A stretch of DNA of 64,000 nt from assembly GCF_014656215.1 (NCBI RefSeq), contig NZ_BNBZ01000001.1:496001-560000 (forward strand), in the 5' to 3' direction. This document shows, one piece after another, positions 1 through 8,483 of this stretch. Each line of letters begins with the position of its first letter. Position 1 is the stretch's first letter. The DNA is from Streptomyces zaomyceticus (GTDB lineage Bacteria; Actinomycetota; Actinomycetes; Streptomycetales; Streptomycetaceae). The translations under genes and the position numbers were made by a program. A model generated the notes under the pieces. The model saw only the letters and a list, made by a program, of their open reading frames with translations. It made no database searches and had not been told where the DNA came from.

Positions 1-774
1 CAGGTCGGTGACCCCGCCCCACAGCGGGGCGCAGGAGCCGCCGGAGGTGATGAAGGCGAGGTTGAACTCCTTCACCCCGGTGGCGTCGGCGGTCGCGAGC
101 AGGTCGTACGCGGGATAGAGCGAGGTGTCGACGTACGGGGCGTACCTCGCAGCGGCGGCGGGGGCACCGGTCGCGGTCGCGGTGGGCGTCGGGGTGGGGG
201 TCGGCGCGGTGGTCGCGGTGGCCGTCGGCTTCGGGCTCGTGGTGGCCGTGGCGGTCGGCTTCGGGGTCGTGGTGGCCGAAGGGGAGGCCGTCACGGTGGG
301 CTGTCCGGTGGGGCGGCCGCTGGGGGTGGGGGCGGTGCCTCCGGCGGAGCAGGCGGCCTTGTTGATGAGGCAGTTGGCGGGGTCGCCGGCCTGTCCGGCG
401 GCCGAGGTGACGAAGCCGACGGTGACGGACCGGCCGGGTGCGAGCTGCTTGTTCCAGCTCGCGGGCTTCACGGTGACATGGCTGCCGGAGACGGTGTGCT
501 CGCCGTTCCAGAGGGAGCTGATGGTCGTGCCGGCGGGGAGGTCGAACTCCAGGGTCCAGTCGGACTGGGCGGCGGAGGTCTCGTTGGTGACGACGTACTG
601 GCCGGTGTAGCCACCGGTCCAGGAGCTGGTCCTGGTGTACGCGGCGCCGACCGCGGCGGCCTGGGCCGTACCGGTGAGCGCGAACGCGGCGCCGCCGACG
701 ACCGCCGCGGCGACGATCGCCCCGACGACCTTGGTCCTGGTGCTCGTCGTGCGCCGGTGCGAACTGGTGCCCAT
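1..774 (-). CDS. secreted GH18 chitinase with N-terminal CBM2 (3' end outside window)
   Basis: Partial gene: the first 258 codons are visible and the rest lies beyond position 1. A basic N-terminus and hydrophobic stretch ending TAQAA (residues about 1-40) form a Sec or Tat signal. Residues about 42-142 read as a CBM2 cellulose/chitin-binding module (SSWTGGYTGQYVV, WNGEHTVSG, and a Cys pair near the end). A Pro/Thr-rich TTPKPTATAT linker follows. The last visible residues, RYAPYVDTSLYP then FITSGGSCAPLWGG, match the start of a GH18 chitinase domain of the actinobacterial CBM2-GH18 type. The catalytic DxxDxDxE is outside the window. ATG at 774 has AGAGGCAGG upstream. The role is probably extracellular chitin hydrolysis. 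I saw no DasR-like site in the 180 bp upstream. Confidence 0.85.
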   Translation of the reverse strand, partial: MGTSSHRRTTSTRTKVVGAIVAAAVVGGAAFALTGTAQAAAVGAAYTRTSSWTGGYTGQYVVTNETSAAQSDWTLEFDLPAGTTISSLWNGEHTVSGSHVTVKPASWNKQLAPGRSVTVGFVTSAAGQAGDPANCLINKAACSAGGTAPTPSGRPTGQPTVTASPSATTTPKPTATATTSPKPTATATTAPTPTPTPTATATGAPAAAARYAPYVDTSLYPAYDLLATADATGVKEFNLAFITSGGSCAPLWGGVTDL

Positions 775-901
775 CGCGTGCCTGCCTCTGGGTGCTGGGG
801 GGTGGGGAAGGGGTGCGGCAGCACGCTAGCGACCGGAGAACGGACAAACGGGCGTCCGGGGACACCCGTCGGGATCCTTAGGGTCCGCTTAAGGAAGGCA
901 T

Positions 902-921
902 CGGAACCACGAAAGGTTCCG
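902..921 (-). terminator. putative rho-independent terminator of the two-component operon
   Basis: Perfect 7-bp inverted repeat CGGAACC / GGTTCCG with a 6-nt loop, 33-52 nt past the histidine kinase stop. There is no long T tract, which is usual in Streptomyces. Confidence 0.5.
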
Positions 922-953
922 CGCCGGGGGAAGAGGGGGAAAGGGCCGGACGG

Positions 954-2360
954 TCAGCCGTCGACGGCCCGGCGGGTGCCCGTGCCCCCGCGCCGACGGC
1001 GGGCCGGGCGGTGTCCACGGCGGCCGGTGGCACCCGTGCGGCGCCCGTCGAGCCCGATCCAGATCCGGACCTCGGTGCCGCCGAGCACCGAGTGCCCGAT
1101 GCGCACGTCACCGCCGGTGGTCTCGGCCATCCGGCGCACGATGTCGAGGCCGAGGCCCGTGGAGCCGTCCCGGGCACCGCTGTTGCCCCGGGCGAGCGCG
1201 GCCGCGGGGTCGGCGATGCCGGGACCCGCGTCGGAGACCAGGACGATGACGGCGTCGTCGCCGTTGTGCACGTCGATCGAGAAGGCCGTGCCCTCGGGGG
1301 TGTGGCGGAAGACGTTGCCGAGCAGGGCGTCGAGCGCGGCGACGAGTTCGGGGCGGGCGACCGGGATGCGGACCGGGCGGTCGACGCCCGCGACCCGGAC
1401 CCGGCGGCCCTCGTCCTCGGCCAGCGCCGACCAGAACTCCATCCGCTCGCGCACCACTTCGGCGGCGTCGCAGCCCGCGCCGGGCCCGGTGGCCTGGGTC
1501 TGCGGCTTCGCGTCGCGGGCCGTGCGGATGATGGTGTCGACCTCGCGCTCCAGCTGCTCGACGGCCGCGCGGGTCTGCTCGGCGGCCGGTCCCGAGCCCA
1601 GCGAGGCGGCGTTGAGCCGGAGCACGGTGAGCGGGGTACGGAGCCGGTGGGAGAGGTCGGCGGCCAGTTCCCGCTCGTTGGCGAGCAGTTGGACGACCTG
1701 GTCGGCCATCGAGTTGAACGCGACGGCGGCCGACTTGAGTTCGGGCGGCCCCTCCTCGGGGACGCGTGCGCCGAGCTTGCCCTCGCCGAGGTCGTGGGCG
1801 GCGCCCGCGAGCCGCTGGGCGGGCTGCACCATCCGGACGCCGAGCCGGTCGGCGACCGCGACGGAGCCGACGATCAGGGCGATGCCGACCCCGGCGAGGA
1901 CCAGCCAGGCGGTGGCGACGCCGTTGGACACCTCGCCCTCGGGGACGAAGAGTTCGACGACGGCGACCTTGCCGCTACTGAGGGCGGTGGGCTGGAGCAG
2001 CACGAAACCGCCGGGGACCTCGGCGATGGAGGCCCGGCCGAGCCGGCGGGTGGCGGCGAGTTCCTCGTCGCCCGCCCGCCGGGTGCCGATCTCCAGGGGC
2101 GTGTCGCCGGATTCGCCGACGGGCACGTGGATGGCGAGCCGTCCGGCGGACCCGTCCTCGGTGGTGGCGACGGCCTTGTCGAGCTCCTCGCGGTCGGTGG
2201 TGATGGCGAGCACCGGGGCGAGGCCGGCGGCCCGCCGTTCGGCGTTGGAGAACGCCCGGTCGCGGGCCATCTCCTTGACGACGAGCCCGAGGGGTACGGC
2301 GAAGGCGAAGACGACCATGGCGGTGACGGCCAGGGACACCTTGACGAGGGCCCATCTCAC
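954..2360 (-). CDS. two-component sensor histidine kinase
   Basis: 468-residue membrane kinase. TM1 is at about residues 7-29 and TM2 at about 150-172, enclosing a roughly 120-residue extracytoplasmic sensor. A HAMP linker follows, then the dimerisation/phosphoacceptor motif LSHRLRTPLT with the phosphorylated His at about 238. The HATPase domain has an N-box (LLGNVFRHTPEG), a G1 box (SDAGPGIAD) and a G2 box (STGLGLDIV). The start overlaps the response-regulator stop by 4 bp (ATGA), so the two are translationally coupled. It is predicted to phosphorylate the OmpR-type regulator encoded upstream in the operon. The ligand is not evident. It belongs to the classic EnvZ/CseC-like class, but I cannot assign it to a named Streptomyces system. 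Confidence 0.93.
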   Translation of the reverse strand: MRWALVKVSLAVTAMVVFAFAVPLGLVVKEMARDRAFSNAERRAAGLAPVLAITTDREELDKAVATTEDGSAGRLAIHVPVGESGDTPLEIGTRRAGDEELAATRRLGRASIAEVPGGFVLLQPTALSSGKVAVVELFVPEGEVSNGVATAWLVLAGVGIALIVGSVAVADRLGVRMVQPAQRLAGAAHDLGEGKLGARVPEEGPPELKSAAVAFNSMADQVVQLLANERELAADLSHRLRTPLTVLRLNAASLGSGPAAEQTRAAVEQLEREVDTIIRTARDAKPQTQATGPGAGCDAAEVVRERMEFWSALAEDEGRRVRVAGVDRPVRIPVARPELVAALDALLGNVFRHTPEGTAFSIDVHNGDDAVIVLVSDAGPGIADPAAALARGNSGARDGSTGLGLDIVRRMAETTGGDVRIGHSVLGGTEVRIWIGLDGRRTGATGRRGHRPARRRRGGTGTRRAVDG

Positions 2361-3058
2361 GGCTGCGGCTCCCGGGGCGGCTCCAGCTTCACACCGACCC
2401 CGCGCAGGGTGTGCAGATAGCGGGGCCGGGCGGCCGTTTCACCCAATTTCCGCCGCAGCCATGACAAATGGACGTCGATGGTCTGGTCGTCCCCGTACGA
2501 CTGCTGCCACACCTCGGCCAGCAGTTCCTTGCGCGGGACGACGACACCGGGCCGCCCGGCGAGGAAGGCCAGCAGGTCGAACTCGCGCCGGGTCAGGTCC
2601 AGCGGCGCCCCGTCGAGCTCCGCCTGACGGCGCAACGGGTCGACGGTGAGCCCCCCGACCCGGATCACCTGGGACGGCGGCGCCTCGCCCCCGCCGGACC
2701 GGGCCCGCCGCAGGACGGCGGCCATCCGGGCCGAGAGGTGGTCGACCGAGAAGGGCTTCACGAGATAGTCGTCGGCCCCGGCGTGCAGGAGCCGTACGAT
2801 CTCCGCCTCGTCGTCCCGGGCGGTCGCGATGATCACCGGTACGTCGGTGATTCCGCGCAGCATCTTGAGCGCCTCGGACCCGTCCAGGTCGGGCAGTCCG
2901 AGGTCCAGGATGACCACGTCGAAACGGAAATGGGCGACCTCGCGCAACGCCTCAAGAGCCGTACCGACGCTCCGTACCGTGTGGGACGCCTCGGACAGCT
3001 GACGAATGAGGGCGGAGCGCACGAACTGGTCGTCCTCGACCACGAGCACACTTGCCAT
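2357..3058 (-). CDS. OmpR/PhoB-family response regulator
   Basis: 233 residues. The receiver domain (about 1-115) has the acidic pocket VVEDD, phosphoacceptor Asp at about 52 in VILDLGLPDLDG, and the conserved Lys in YLVKPF. The C-terminal winged helix (about 130-228) is typical Trans_reg_C: LTRREFDLLAFLA, then DDQTIDVHLSWLRRKLGE. I chose ATG 3058, which gives the canonical MASVLVVEDD start. The longer open frame upstream has no regulator features. It is the first gene of the operon with the kinase, and probably acts as a DNA-binding activator or repressor. The divergently placed secreted protein at 3137 begins only 78 bp away, so the two may share a control region. Confidence 0.93.
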   Translation of the reverse strand: MASVLVVEDDQFVRSALIRQLSEASHTVRSVGTALEALREVAHFRFDVVILDLGLPDLDGSEALKMLRGITDVPVIIATARDDEAEIVRLLHAGADDYLVKPFSVDHLSARMAAVLRRARSGGGEAPPSQVIRVGGLTVDPLRRQAELDGAPLDLTRREFDLLAFLAGRPGVVVPRKELLAEVWQQSYGDDQTIDVHLSWLRRKLGETAARPRYLHTLRGVGVKLEPPREPQP

Positions 3059-3136
3059 GGGCCGCACCGTACGCCATTCGGGGGAATGTGAAGGAGAGGC
3101 CACCCTCCGGCGGGGGTTCCGGGGACGTGGTGCAAT

Positions 3137-3715
3137 ATGGCCCCGATGCGAAGAGGACTCGTTCACGCCCTGGCCTGGTCGCTCGCCACCGGCGCGGCGG
3201 TCACTCTGTCCTGGTGGGGAGTGCACACGGTGCTGTCCGGCACTGTGTACGACCCCCCGCGCGCACTGCCCCTCCCGGCCGGCAGCGCCGACGAGCCGGT
3301 CACGGCAGGCAGCGATCCGGTGACCTCCTCGACCCGGCGGCCCGGCACCACCGAGCCCTCCGCGCCCGCCACGACGAAGCCCACGCCGAGCGCCGACCGT
3401 TCGACCCCGGCCACCCCGTCCACTTCCCCGTCCCGGCGGCCGAAGCCGACGACCGATGCCCCCACCACGCCCCCGGCCGACTCCGGTTCGAACGTGAAGA
3501 GCTACACGGTGGACGGCGGCCGGGTCACCTTCGACCTGGGCGAGACCTCGGCCGAGCTGGTCTCGGCGATCCCGGCCTCCGGCTGGCAGATGCAGGTGTG
3601 GAAGCAGCCGAGCTGGATCCGGGTCACGTTCACCGCGAACGGCCGCGAGCTGTCCGTCTTCTGCGTGTGGCACGACACGGCGCCCCGCGTGGAGATCGAG
3701 GACCGCGCCGTCTGA
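3137..3715 (+). CDS. small secreted or membrane-anchored protein of unknown function
   Basis: 192 residues. One hydrophobic segment near the N-terminus (LVHALAWSLATGAAVTLSWW) acts as a signal or anchor. A low-complexity Thr/Pro/Ser/Ala linker follows (about 60-110). A conserved C-terminal domain of about 75 residues begins KSYTVDGGRVTF and contains GWQMQVWKQPSWIRVTF. I do not recognise a family. It is divergent from the two-component operon, so it may be a target of that system or an envelope partner of the sensor, but this is only positional inference. The alternative start MRRGLVHAL is three codons further on. Confidence 0.72.
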   Translation: MAPMRRGLVHALAWSLATGAAVTLSWWGVHTVLSGTVYDPPRALPLPAGSADEPVTAGSDPVTSSTRRPGTTEPSAPATTKPTPSADRSTPATPSTSPSRRPKPTTDAPTTPPADSGSNVKSYTVDGGRVTFDLGETSAELVSAIPASGWQMQVWKQPSWIRVTFTANGRELSVFCVWHDTAPRVEIEDRAV

Positions 3716-3767
3716 GCCGCCCGTCCGGGCCGTGGCGTCCGGGCCGCGGCGGCGCGCCCCTGCGTGG

Positions 3768-4634
3768 TCAGCGGAAGACGGACGCGGGCGGTACGGGTGA
3801 GGGCTTGGCACTCACGTCGGTGACCGGCGCCGCTCCCCCGGCGAAGTCGGCGAGCGCCCGCCCGTGTTCGACCCGACCCGGGTGCGGGTCGGTGGCGACC
3901 CGGCGGGTCAGCTCGGCCACCGGCAGTTCCCGGTCGGAGGCGAGCAGCACGGCGTTGCCGAAGCGGCGGCCGCGCAGCACCGTCGGATCGGCGGTCAGCG
4001 CCAGCTCGGGGAAGACGGAGGCGGCGGTGGCGATCTGGCCGCGCAGATGGGTCAGGGGCGGACCGTCGGCGAGGTTCGCCGCGTAGAAGCCGCCGGGCCG
4101 CAGCACCCGCCGCACCTCGGCGAGGAACTCGGTGCTGGTCAGATGGGCCGGGGTGCGGGCCCCGCTGAACACATCGGCGACGACCAGGTCGGCCCAGCCG
4201 TCCTGGACCTTGGCGAGCCCGGCGCGGGCGTCGGCGGAGCGGACCCGGATACGGGCCCCGGTGTCGAGCGGCAGCTCCCGGCGGACGAGCTGGACGAGGG
4301 CCCCGTCGAGTTCCACGATCTGCTGGGTGGAGCGCGGCCGGGTCGCGGCGACGTACCGGGCGAGGGTGAAGGCTCCGCCGCCGAGGTGGACGACCTGGAG
4401 CGGCTTGTTCGGCGGGGCGACGAGGTCGGCGATGTGGCCGAGGCGCCGCTGGTACTCGAAGGAGAGGTGGGCCGGGTCGTCGAGGTCCACGTGGGACTGC
4501 GGGGCGCCGTCGATGAGGAGCGTCCAGGCGCGCGGGCGCTCCCGGTCGGGTATGAGTTCGGCGAGCCCGCCGTCCACGGTCTCGACGACGGAGGCGGCGG
4601 CCGCCGCCCGGTCGCGCTGCTTGTTCCTGGCCAC
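3768..4634 (-). CDS. spermidine synthase-like SAM-dependent methyltransferase-fold protein
   Basis: About 288 residues from GTG 4634 (an in-frame ATG at 4694 would add 20). A Rossmann-fold SAM-binding region is seen as VVHLGGGAFTLARYVA, an acidic IVELDGALVQLVRREL, DARAGLA and a DLVVADVFSG motif, followed by VRRVLRPGGFYAANL. This pattern is that of the spermidine-synthase/fused-MFS-like group common in actinobacteria. The N-terminal beta domain (WTLLIDGAPQSHVDL, LSFEYQRRL) also fits. Most actinobacterial members have no demonstrated polyamine synthase activity, so the reaction is uncertain. It stands alone, with tandem pentamer repeats just upstream. Confidence 0.78.
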   Translation of the reverse strand: MARNKQRDRAAAAASVVETVDGGLAELIPDRERPRAWTLLIDGAPQSHVDLDDPAHLSFEYQRRLGHIADLVAPPNKPLQVVHLGGGAFTLARYVAATRPRSTQQIVELDGALVQLVRRELPLDTGARIRVRSADARAGLAKVQDGWADLVVADVFSGARTPAHLTSTEFLAEVRRVLRPGGFYAANLADGPPLTHLRGQIATAASVFPELALTADPTVLRGRRFGNAVLLASDRELPVAELTRRVATDPHPGRVEHGRALADFAGGAAPVTDVSAKPSPVPPASVFR

Positions 4635-4738
4635 GGGCCCATTATCGGTCCTGGCGCGAGGGCGGCGCCCGACGGCCGGGGGCGGGAGATCCACCGGGTT
4701 GGGCGGCCTCGGTGACGGCAGTCGGCAGCCTCGCCGAA

Positions 4739-4818
4739 CCGGGTCGGGTCGGGTCGGGTCGGGTCAACTCAGGTCAGGTCAGGTCAGGTCAGCTCAGGCT
4801 GGGTCGGGTCGGGTCGGT
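4739..4818. repeat. tandem GGGTC / AGGTC pentamer array
   Basis: Short 5-bp tandem repeats: about five GGGTC units, then AGGTC units, then three more GGGTC units. They fill the gap between two genes and end at the stop of the 4818-5261 gene. No spacers are present, so this is a simple satellite and not a CRISPR. Confidence 0.8.
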
Positions 4819-5261
4819 CAGTGACAGCCGTCGGCCGCCTCGATGAGCCGGGCCGCCTCTCCGAGCGCCCGGCGCAGCACGACGGGGTCGGTGACCGGGT
4901 CCGTGTCGCCCGGGGGCAGCAGCCAGCCGGCGGGGCGGGGGGCGTCCCCGGCCGGTTCGGGGAGCTCGGGCAGCTCCGGGAGGCGAAGGCCCCGCCCCGA
5001 GGTCCGCGTACACGCGCTGCCGGGCATGTCCCAGGCGGCGGCCGTGCCGGGCGGGACCAGGAAGCCGAGGGTGTCGCAGGTGCCGTCGTGGACGACGGGG
5101 CCGACGGCCGGGGCGGCACCGCGACGCAGGATGTCCACGGCCTCGAGGCCCTGCCGGACCGGCACGGTCACCAGGTCCCAGGGCTCGGCGGCGGACTGGG
5201 GCCCGTCGGCCTCCGGGGCGGGCGCGTGCCACGTGGCCGACTGCGAACCGATCTCCGACAT
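4818..5261 (-). CDS. conserved hypothetical protein (actinobacterial)
   Basis: 147 residues from ATG 5261, which has a strong GAGGAGGGG ribosome site; an in-frame start at 5291 lacks one. There is no signal peptide or membrane segment. Visible features are VTVPVRQGLEAVDILRR, a CDTLGFLVPPGTA stretch, a Pro/Glu-rich LPELPELPEP segment and a C-terminal VLRRALGEAARLIEAADGCH helix. I do not recognise a characterised family. It is divergent from the XRE/TPR regulator at 5488, a pairing often seen for regulators and small partner proteins in Streptomyces, so a functional link is possible but unproven. Confidence 0.75.
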   Translation of the reverse strand: MSEIGSQSATWHAPAPEADGPQSAAEPWDLVTVPVRQGLEAVDILRRGAAPAVGPVVHDGTCDTLGFLVPPGTAAAWDMPGSACTRTSGRGLRLPELPELPEPAGDAPRPAGWLLPPGDTDPVTDPVVLRRALGEAARLIEAADGCH

Positions 5262-5487
5262 GGGGACCCCTCCTCGCTCCTGAGGAGACACGTTCCGTCT
5301 CTCCCTTACGGTTCAACGCCCGTGCGCGTCAACGGCTACGGCGCCATGCCGCCGCAAAGGATGGCAGTTCATGGCAGATCACAGGCGAGATATCCGATTT
5401 GTAGCCAAACTCTGCGTACGCGTCCGGTCACAGCAGGTACGTTCCTGTGCTGCCGGAACACCCGGCAGCACAGGAGAGGGCTCGGCC

Positions 5488-6774
5488 ATGGCGATGTCAC
5501 GGGCAGTTCCCAATCTCGCCTTCCGACGGCTCCGCGGACAGCACTCGCCGGCGGAGTTCGCCGCGACGGTTCGTCGGGCGGCGCGGGAGATCGGCGAACA
5601 GGTCGCGTGCGACGCCCGCTACATCGGGCGCGTGGAAGCGGGCGAGATCCGCTGCCCCAACTACGCGTACGAACGGGTCTTCCTGCATATGTTCCCCGGT
5701 CTTGGCCTCTCCGACCTGGGCTTCTCCGCGCGGGAGACGGTGCGCGGCCGGCGGCAGCCGGTCGCGGCCGGGGCTCCGACTCCCGCCGCCATCCCGCCCC
5801 GGAACGATGAGGAGAGCGACGTGCTGCGTCGCGCATTCATGACGAGCGGCTCCGCCACCCTGGCGGCCGCCTCGCTGGGACTCGGCGGCCCCGCCGTCGC
5901 GATCCCCGCCCCCCGTGGCACCCACCGGATCGGCGAGGCCGAGGTGCTCGCCGTCGAGGACGCCGTACGCCGGATCCGGCTGCTCGACGACCGGCACGGC
6001 GCCGACGGGCTCTACAAGGTCGCCGCCCAGCCGCTGCGTGCCGCGTACACGCTGCTCGACACGGGGACCATGACCCGCCGCTCCACCGAGGACCGGCTGC
6101 ACGCGGGCGCGGGTGAGCTCTCCCTCTCCGTCGGGTGGCTGGCCCACGACTCGGGCCGCCACGACGACGCGCGCTCCCACTACGCCGAGGCCCTGGCCAC
6201 CGCGCGGGTGTCGGGCAACCCGGCCCTGGAGGCGCACGCCTTCTGCAACACCTCGTTCCTGGCCCGGGACACCGGCCGGTACCGCGAGGCGGTACGGGCG
6301 GCGCAGGCGGGTCTGCGGGCCGCGCAGCCGTTGGGCTCGGCCCGGCTCCTCTCCCTGCTGTCGCTGCGGGAGGCCGCCGCGTGGGCGGGGATCGGCGACC
6401 GCTCGGCCTGTGAGCAGGCCCTCGGCCGCGCCCACGGCTTCTTCGACCGGGGCCCGGCCGACGGCGACCCCGAGTGGATGTCGTTCTTCGGGGAGCCGGA
6501 GCGGGAGGCCCTGGAGGCCCAGTGCTGGTCGGCGCTGGGCGACTGGGGGCGGGCGGCCCGGCACGCCCACCGGGCCACGGTCCTGCAGAACCCGCACTTC
6601 GCGCGGAACCTGGCGCTCTACCGCGCGCATCTCGCCAAGGACCTGGCGCACGCCGGCCGCCCGGACGAGGCCGCGGCGGAGGCGAAGCGGGTGACGGAGT
6701 CCCTGGAGGGCATCGCCTCGGCGCGGATCCGCGGAATGCTCTCGGAGACCCGTCGGGTCCTGGCCTCGTACTGA
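5488..6774 (+). CDS. XRE-like transcriptional regulator with TPR-type repeats
   Basis: 428 residues. ATG 5488 follows AGGAGAGGG by 7 nt. N-terminal helices (about 1-75) resemble a degenerate XRE helix-turn-helix with the DARYIGRVEAGEIRCPNYAYERVFLHMF signature typical of Streptomyces HTH/TPR regulators. A hydrophobic LRRAFMTSGSATLAAASLGLGG segment (about 110-135) resembles a Tat signal but sits inside the protein and is a known family hallmark. The C-terminal two thirds are alpha-helical TPR-like repeats (DDARSHYAEALATARVSGN, YREAVRAAQAGLRAA). The family is linked to control of development and antibiotics in Streptomyces. The ligand is unknown. Confidence 0.85.
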   Translation: MAMSRAVPNLAFRRLRGQHSPAEFAATVRRAAREIGEQVACDARYIGRVEAGEIRCPNYAYERVFLHMFPGLGLSDLGFSARETVRGRRQPVAAGAPTPAAIPPRNDEESDVLRRAFMTSGSATLAAASLGLGGPAVAIPAPRGTHRIGEAEVLAVEDAVRRIRLLDDRHGADGLYKVAAQPLRAAYTLLDTGTMTRRSTEDRLHAGAGELSLSVGWLAHDSGRHDDARSHYAEALATARVSGNPALEAHAFCNTSFLARDTGRYREAVRAAQAGLRAAQPLGSARLLSLLSLREAAAWAGIGDRSACEQALGRAHGFFDRGPADGDPEWMSFFGEPEREALEAQCWSALGDWGRAARHAHRATVLQNPHFARNLALYRAHLAKDLAHAGRPDEAAAEAKRVTESLEGIASARIRGMLSETRRVLASY

Positions 6775-6876
6775 GGTCCCGGACGGAACTCCCGGGCGTG
6801 CCTCACGGGCGGGTTCGCCGACGAGTTCCCGACGGGGCCCTTCCGACGGTCCGGTCCGGCCCGCCGGGGAGGTCTT

Positions 6877-7470
6877 CTACTCCAGGTGCCCGGTGTCGTT
6901 CCAGCGCTCGACCGCCGGGGCGCCGTACGCCCAGCCGAGGACGGACAGGCTCGTCGGGTCGAGGCGGATGCGGGAGGCGAAGGAGACGTCCTCGCCGAGC
7001 CAGCGGGCGCCGATCGAGCGCAGGATGTGCCCGTGCGCGAAGACCAGGACGTCACGGTCGGCGGACCGGGCCCAGTTCACGACCTCGTCGGCACGGTCCG
7101 AGAGCTGCGCCATCGTCTCGCCCTCGGGGACTCCGTCGCGCCAGATGAACCAGCCCGGCCGAATGTCCTGGATCTGGGGCGGGGTCAGCCCCTCGTACGC
7201 CCCGTAGTCCCACTCCATCAGCGCGTCCCAGGGCTCGGCCCGCTCGCCGAAGCCGGCGAGTTCGCAGGTCTCACTGGCGCGGACCAGCGGGCTGGTGCGC
7301 ACCTCCATGCCGGGCAGTCCCTGCCAGGGGCCGCGGTGCAGGCGCTCACCGAGCAGCTTCGCGCCGCGCCGCCCCTCGTCGAGCAGCGGGATGTCGGTCC
7401 TGCCGGTGTGCCGGCCGAGAAGTGACCACTCGGTCTGGCCGTGCCGGGCGAGCAGGATGCGCGGTGCCAT
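6877..7470 (-). CDS. histidine phosphatase family protein (phosphoglycerate mutase-like)
   Basis: 197 residues from ATG 7470, preceded by GGAGAT. The catalytic signature [23 protein letters not shown] contains the phosphorylated His of the RHG motif. The second half has the [16 protein letters not shown] motif with the second catalytic His, and [12 protein letters not shown] supplies the phosphate-pocket Arg. It is a cofactor-independent-size 2H phosphatase. The substrate could be a sugar phosphate, nucleotide or other phosphoester and cannot be chosen from sequence. The gene lies divergent from the PAP2 gene at 7614, with about 140 bp between. Confidence 0.9.
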   Translation of the reverse strand: MAPRILLARHGQTEWSLLGRHTGRTDIPLLDEGRRGAKLLGERLHRGPWQGLPGMEVRTSPLVRASETCELAGFGERAEPWDALMEWDYGAYEGLTPPQIQDIRPGWFIWRDGVPEGETMAQLSDRADEVVNWARSADRDVLVFAHGHILRSIGARWLGEDVSFASRIRLDPTSLSVLGWAYGAPAVERWNDTGHLE

Positions 7471-7613
7471 GGGAAGGATCTCCAGGGGTTTCACGGTGCG
7501 GACGTGCCTCTCCCATCATCGCCCAGATGCATTCGGGGTGACGTCCGGGCAACCCCCGGGCGACTCCCCGCGTCCCCTCCCCCGGGGCGATCACCGTCTG
7601 GGGGGACCTTTCG

Positions 7614-8483
7614 ATGCGCAAGCCACGCTGGTGGGCCGAGTTGTCGCTGCTCGCGGTCGTGTACGCGGCCTACACCGGCGGGCGGCTGCTCGTACGGGGC
7701 GACGAGGCCTCGGCCGTCGAGCACGGGCTGGCGATCCTGCGCTTCGAGGAGCTGCTCGGGATCGACGCCGAGCATCCGCTGAACCGGCTGTTCACCGGCG
7801 TGCCCGCGCTCGGGATACCCGCGGACTTCGCCTATGCCTCACTGCACTATCTCGTCACCCCGGCGATCCTGGTCTGGCTCTTCCGGCGCCGTCCCGCGCG
7901 GTACCGGGCCGCCCGCACCTGGCTGATGGTCTCCACGCTGCTCGGTCTCGTCGGCTTCACGCTGCTGCCGACCTGCCCGCCCCGGCTGCTCGACCCGGCG
8001 TACGGCTTCACCGACACGATGGCGCATTTCAGCGCGTACGGCTGGTGGGGCGGCGAGGCCAGCGCGCCGCGCGGGCTCGGCGGCATGACGAACCAGTACG
8101 CGGCGATGCCCAGCCTCCATGTGGGCTGGGCGCTGTGGTGCGGGGTGATGCTGTGGCGGTACGGGCGGACGCCCGCCGCGAAGGCCCTCGGGGTGGCGTA
8201 TCCGCTGCTCACGACGGTTGTCGTGATGGGGACCGCGAACCACTATCTGCTCGACGCGGTGGCCGGCGCGGCCGTGATGGGCGCGGGTCTGCTGCTGACC
8301 CCCTACGCGCTGCGTCTGGCCGGCCGGGTGCGCGGGACTGCGGCCGTGTCCCGGGCCGCCGAAACACCCCGGGTCGCCGAAGCGCCCCCGGTTGTCAGTG
8401 CCGGATGCGAGACTTCCGCGGGTGAGCGCATCCCAGGACAGCGGTCTGTCACGACCCCCGCAGACGACACGTATTCTCGCTGA
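7614..8483 (+). CDS. PAP2-family membrane phosphatase / inositol-phosphotransferase-like protein
   Basis: 289 residues with about five or six membrane helices. The C-terminal phosphatase motifs are MPSLHVGWALWCGVM (motif 2, catalytic His) and ANHYLLDAVAGAAVMG (motif 3). This is the PAP2/Aur1-Ipt1 subfamily, which acts on lipid phosphates or transfers phosphoinositol at the membrane. The C-terminal tail of about 55 residues is Arg/Ala-rich and overlaps the next gene by 62 bp, so it may be translationally coupled with the nuclease-helicase run, although no functional link is obvious. Confidence 0.85.
   Translation: MRKPRWWAELSLLAVVYAAYTGGRLLVRGDEASAVEHGLAILRFEELLGIDAEHPLNRLFTGVPALGIPADFAYASLHYLVTPAILVWLFRRRPARYRAARTWLMVSTLLGLVGFTLLPTCPPRLLDPAYGFTDTMAHFSAYGWWGGEASAPRGLGGMTNQYAAMPSLHVGWALWCGVMLWRYGRTPAAKALGVAYPLLTTVVVMGTANHYLLDAVAGAAVMGAGLLLTPYALRLAGRVRGTAAVSRAAETPRVAEAPPVVSAGCETSAGERIPGQRSVTTPADDTYSR

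Noticed and set aside
478..2649. 723-codon open frame on the plus strand
   Set aside because: Antisense shadow of the kinase/regulator pair; Arg/Ser/Pro-rich with no domain or ribosome site, as expected from GC-rich complement frames.
4739..4818. CRISPR array
   Set aside because: Units are 5 bp with no spacers and no cas genes; simple tandem repeat.
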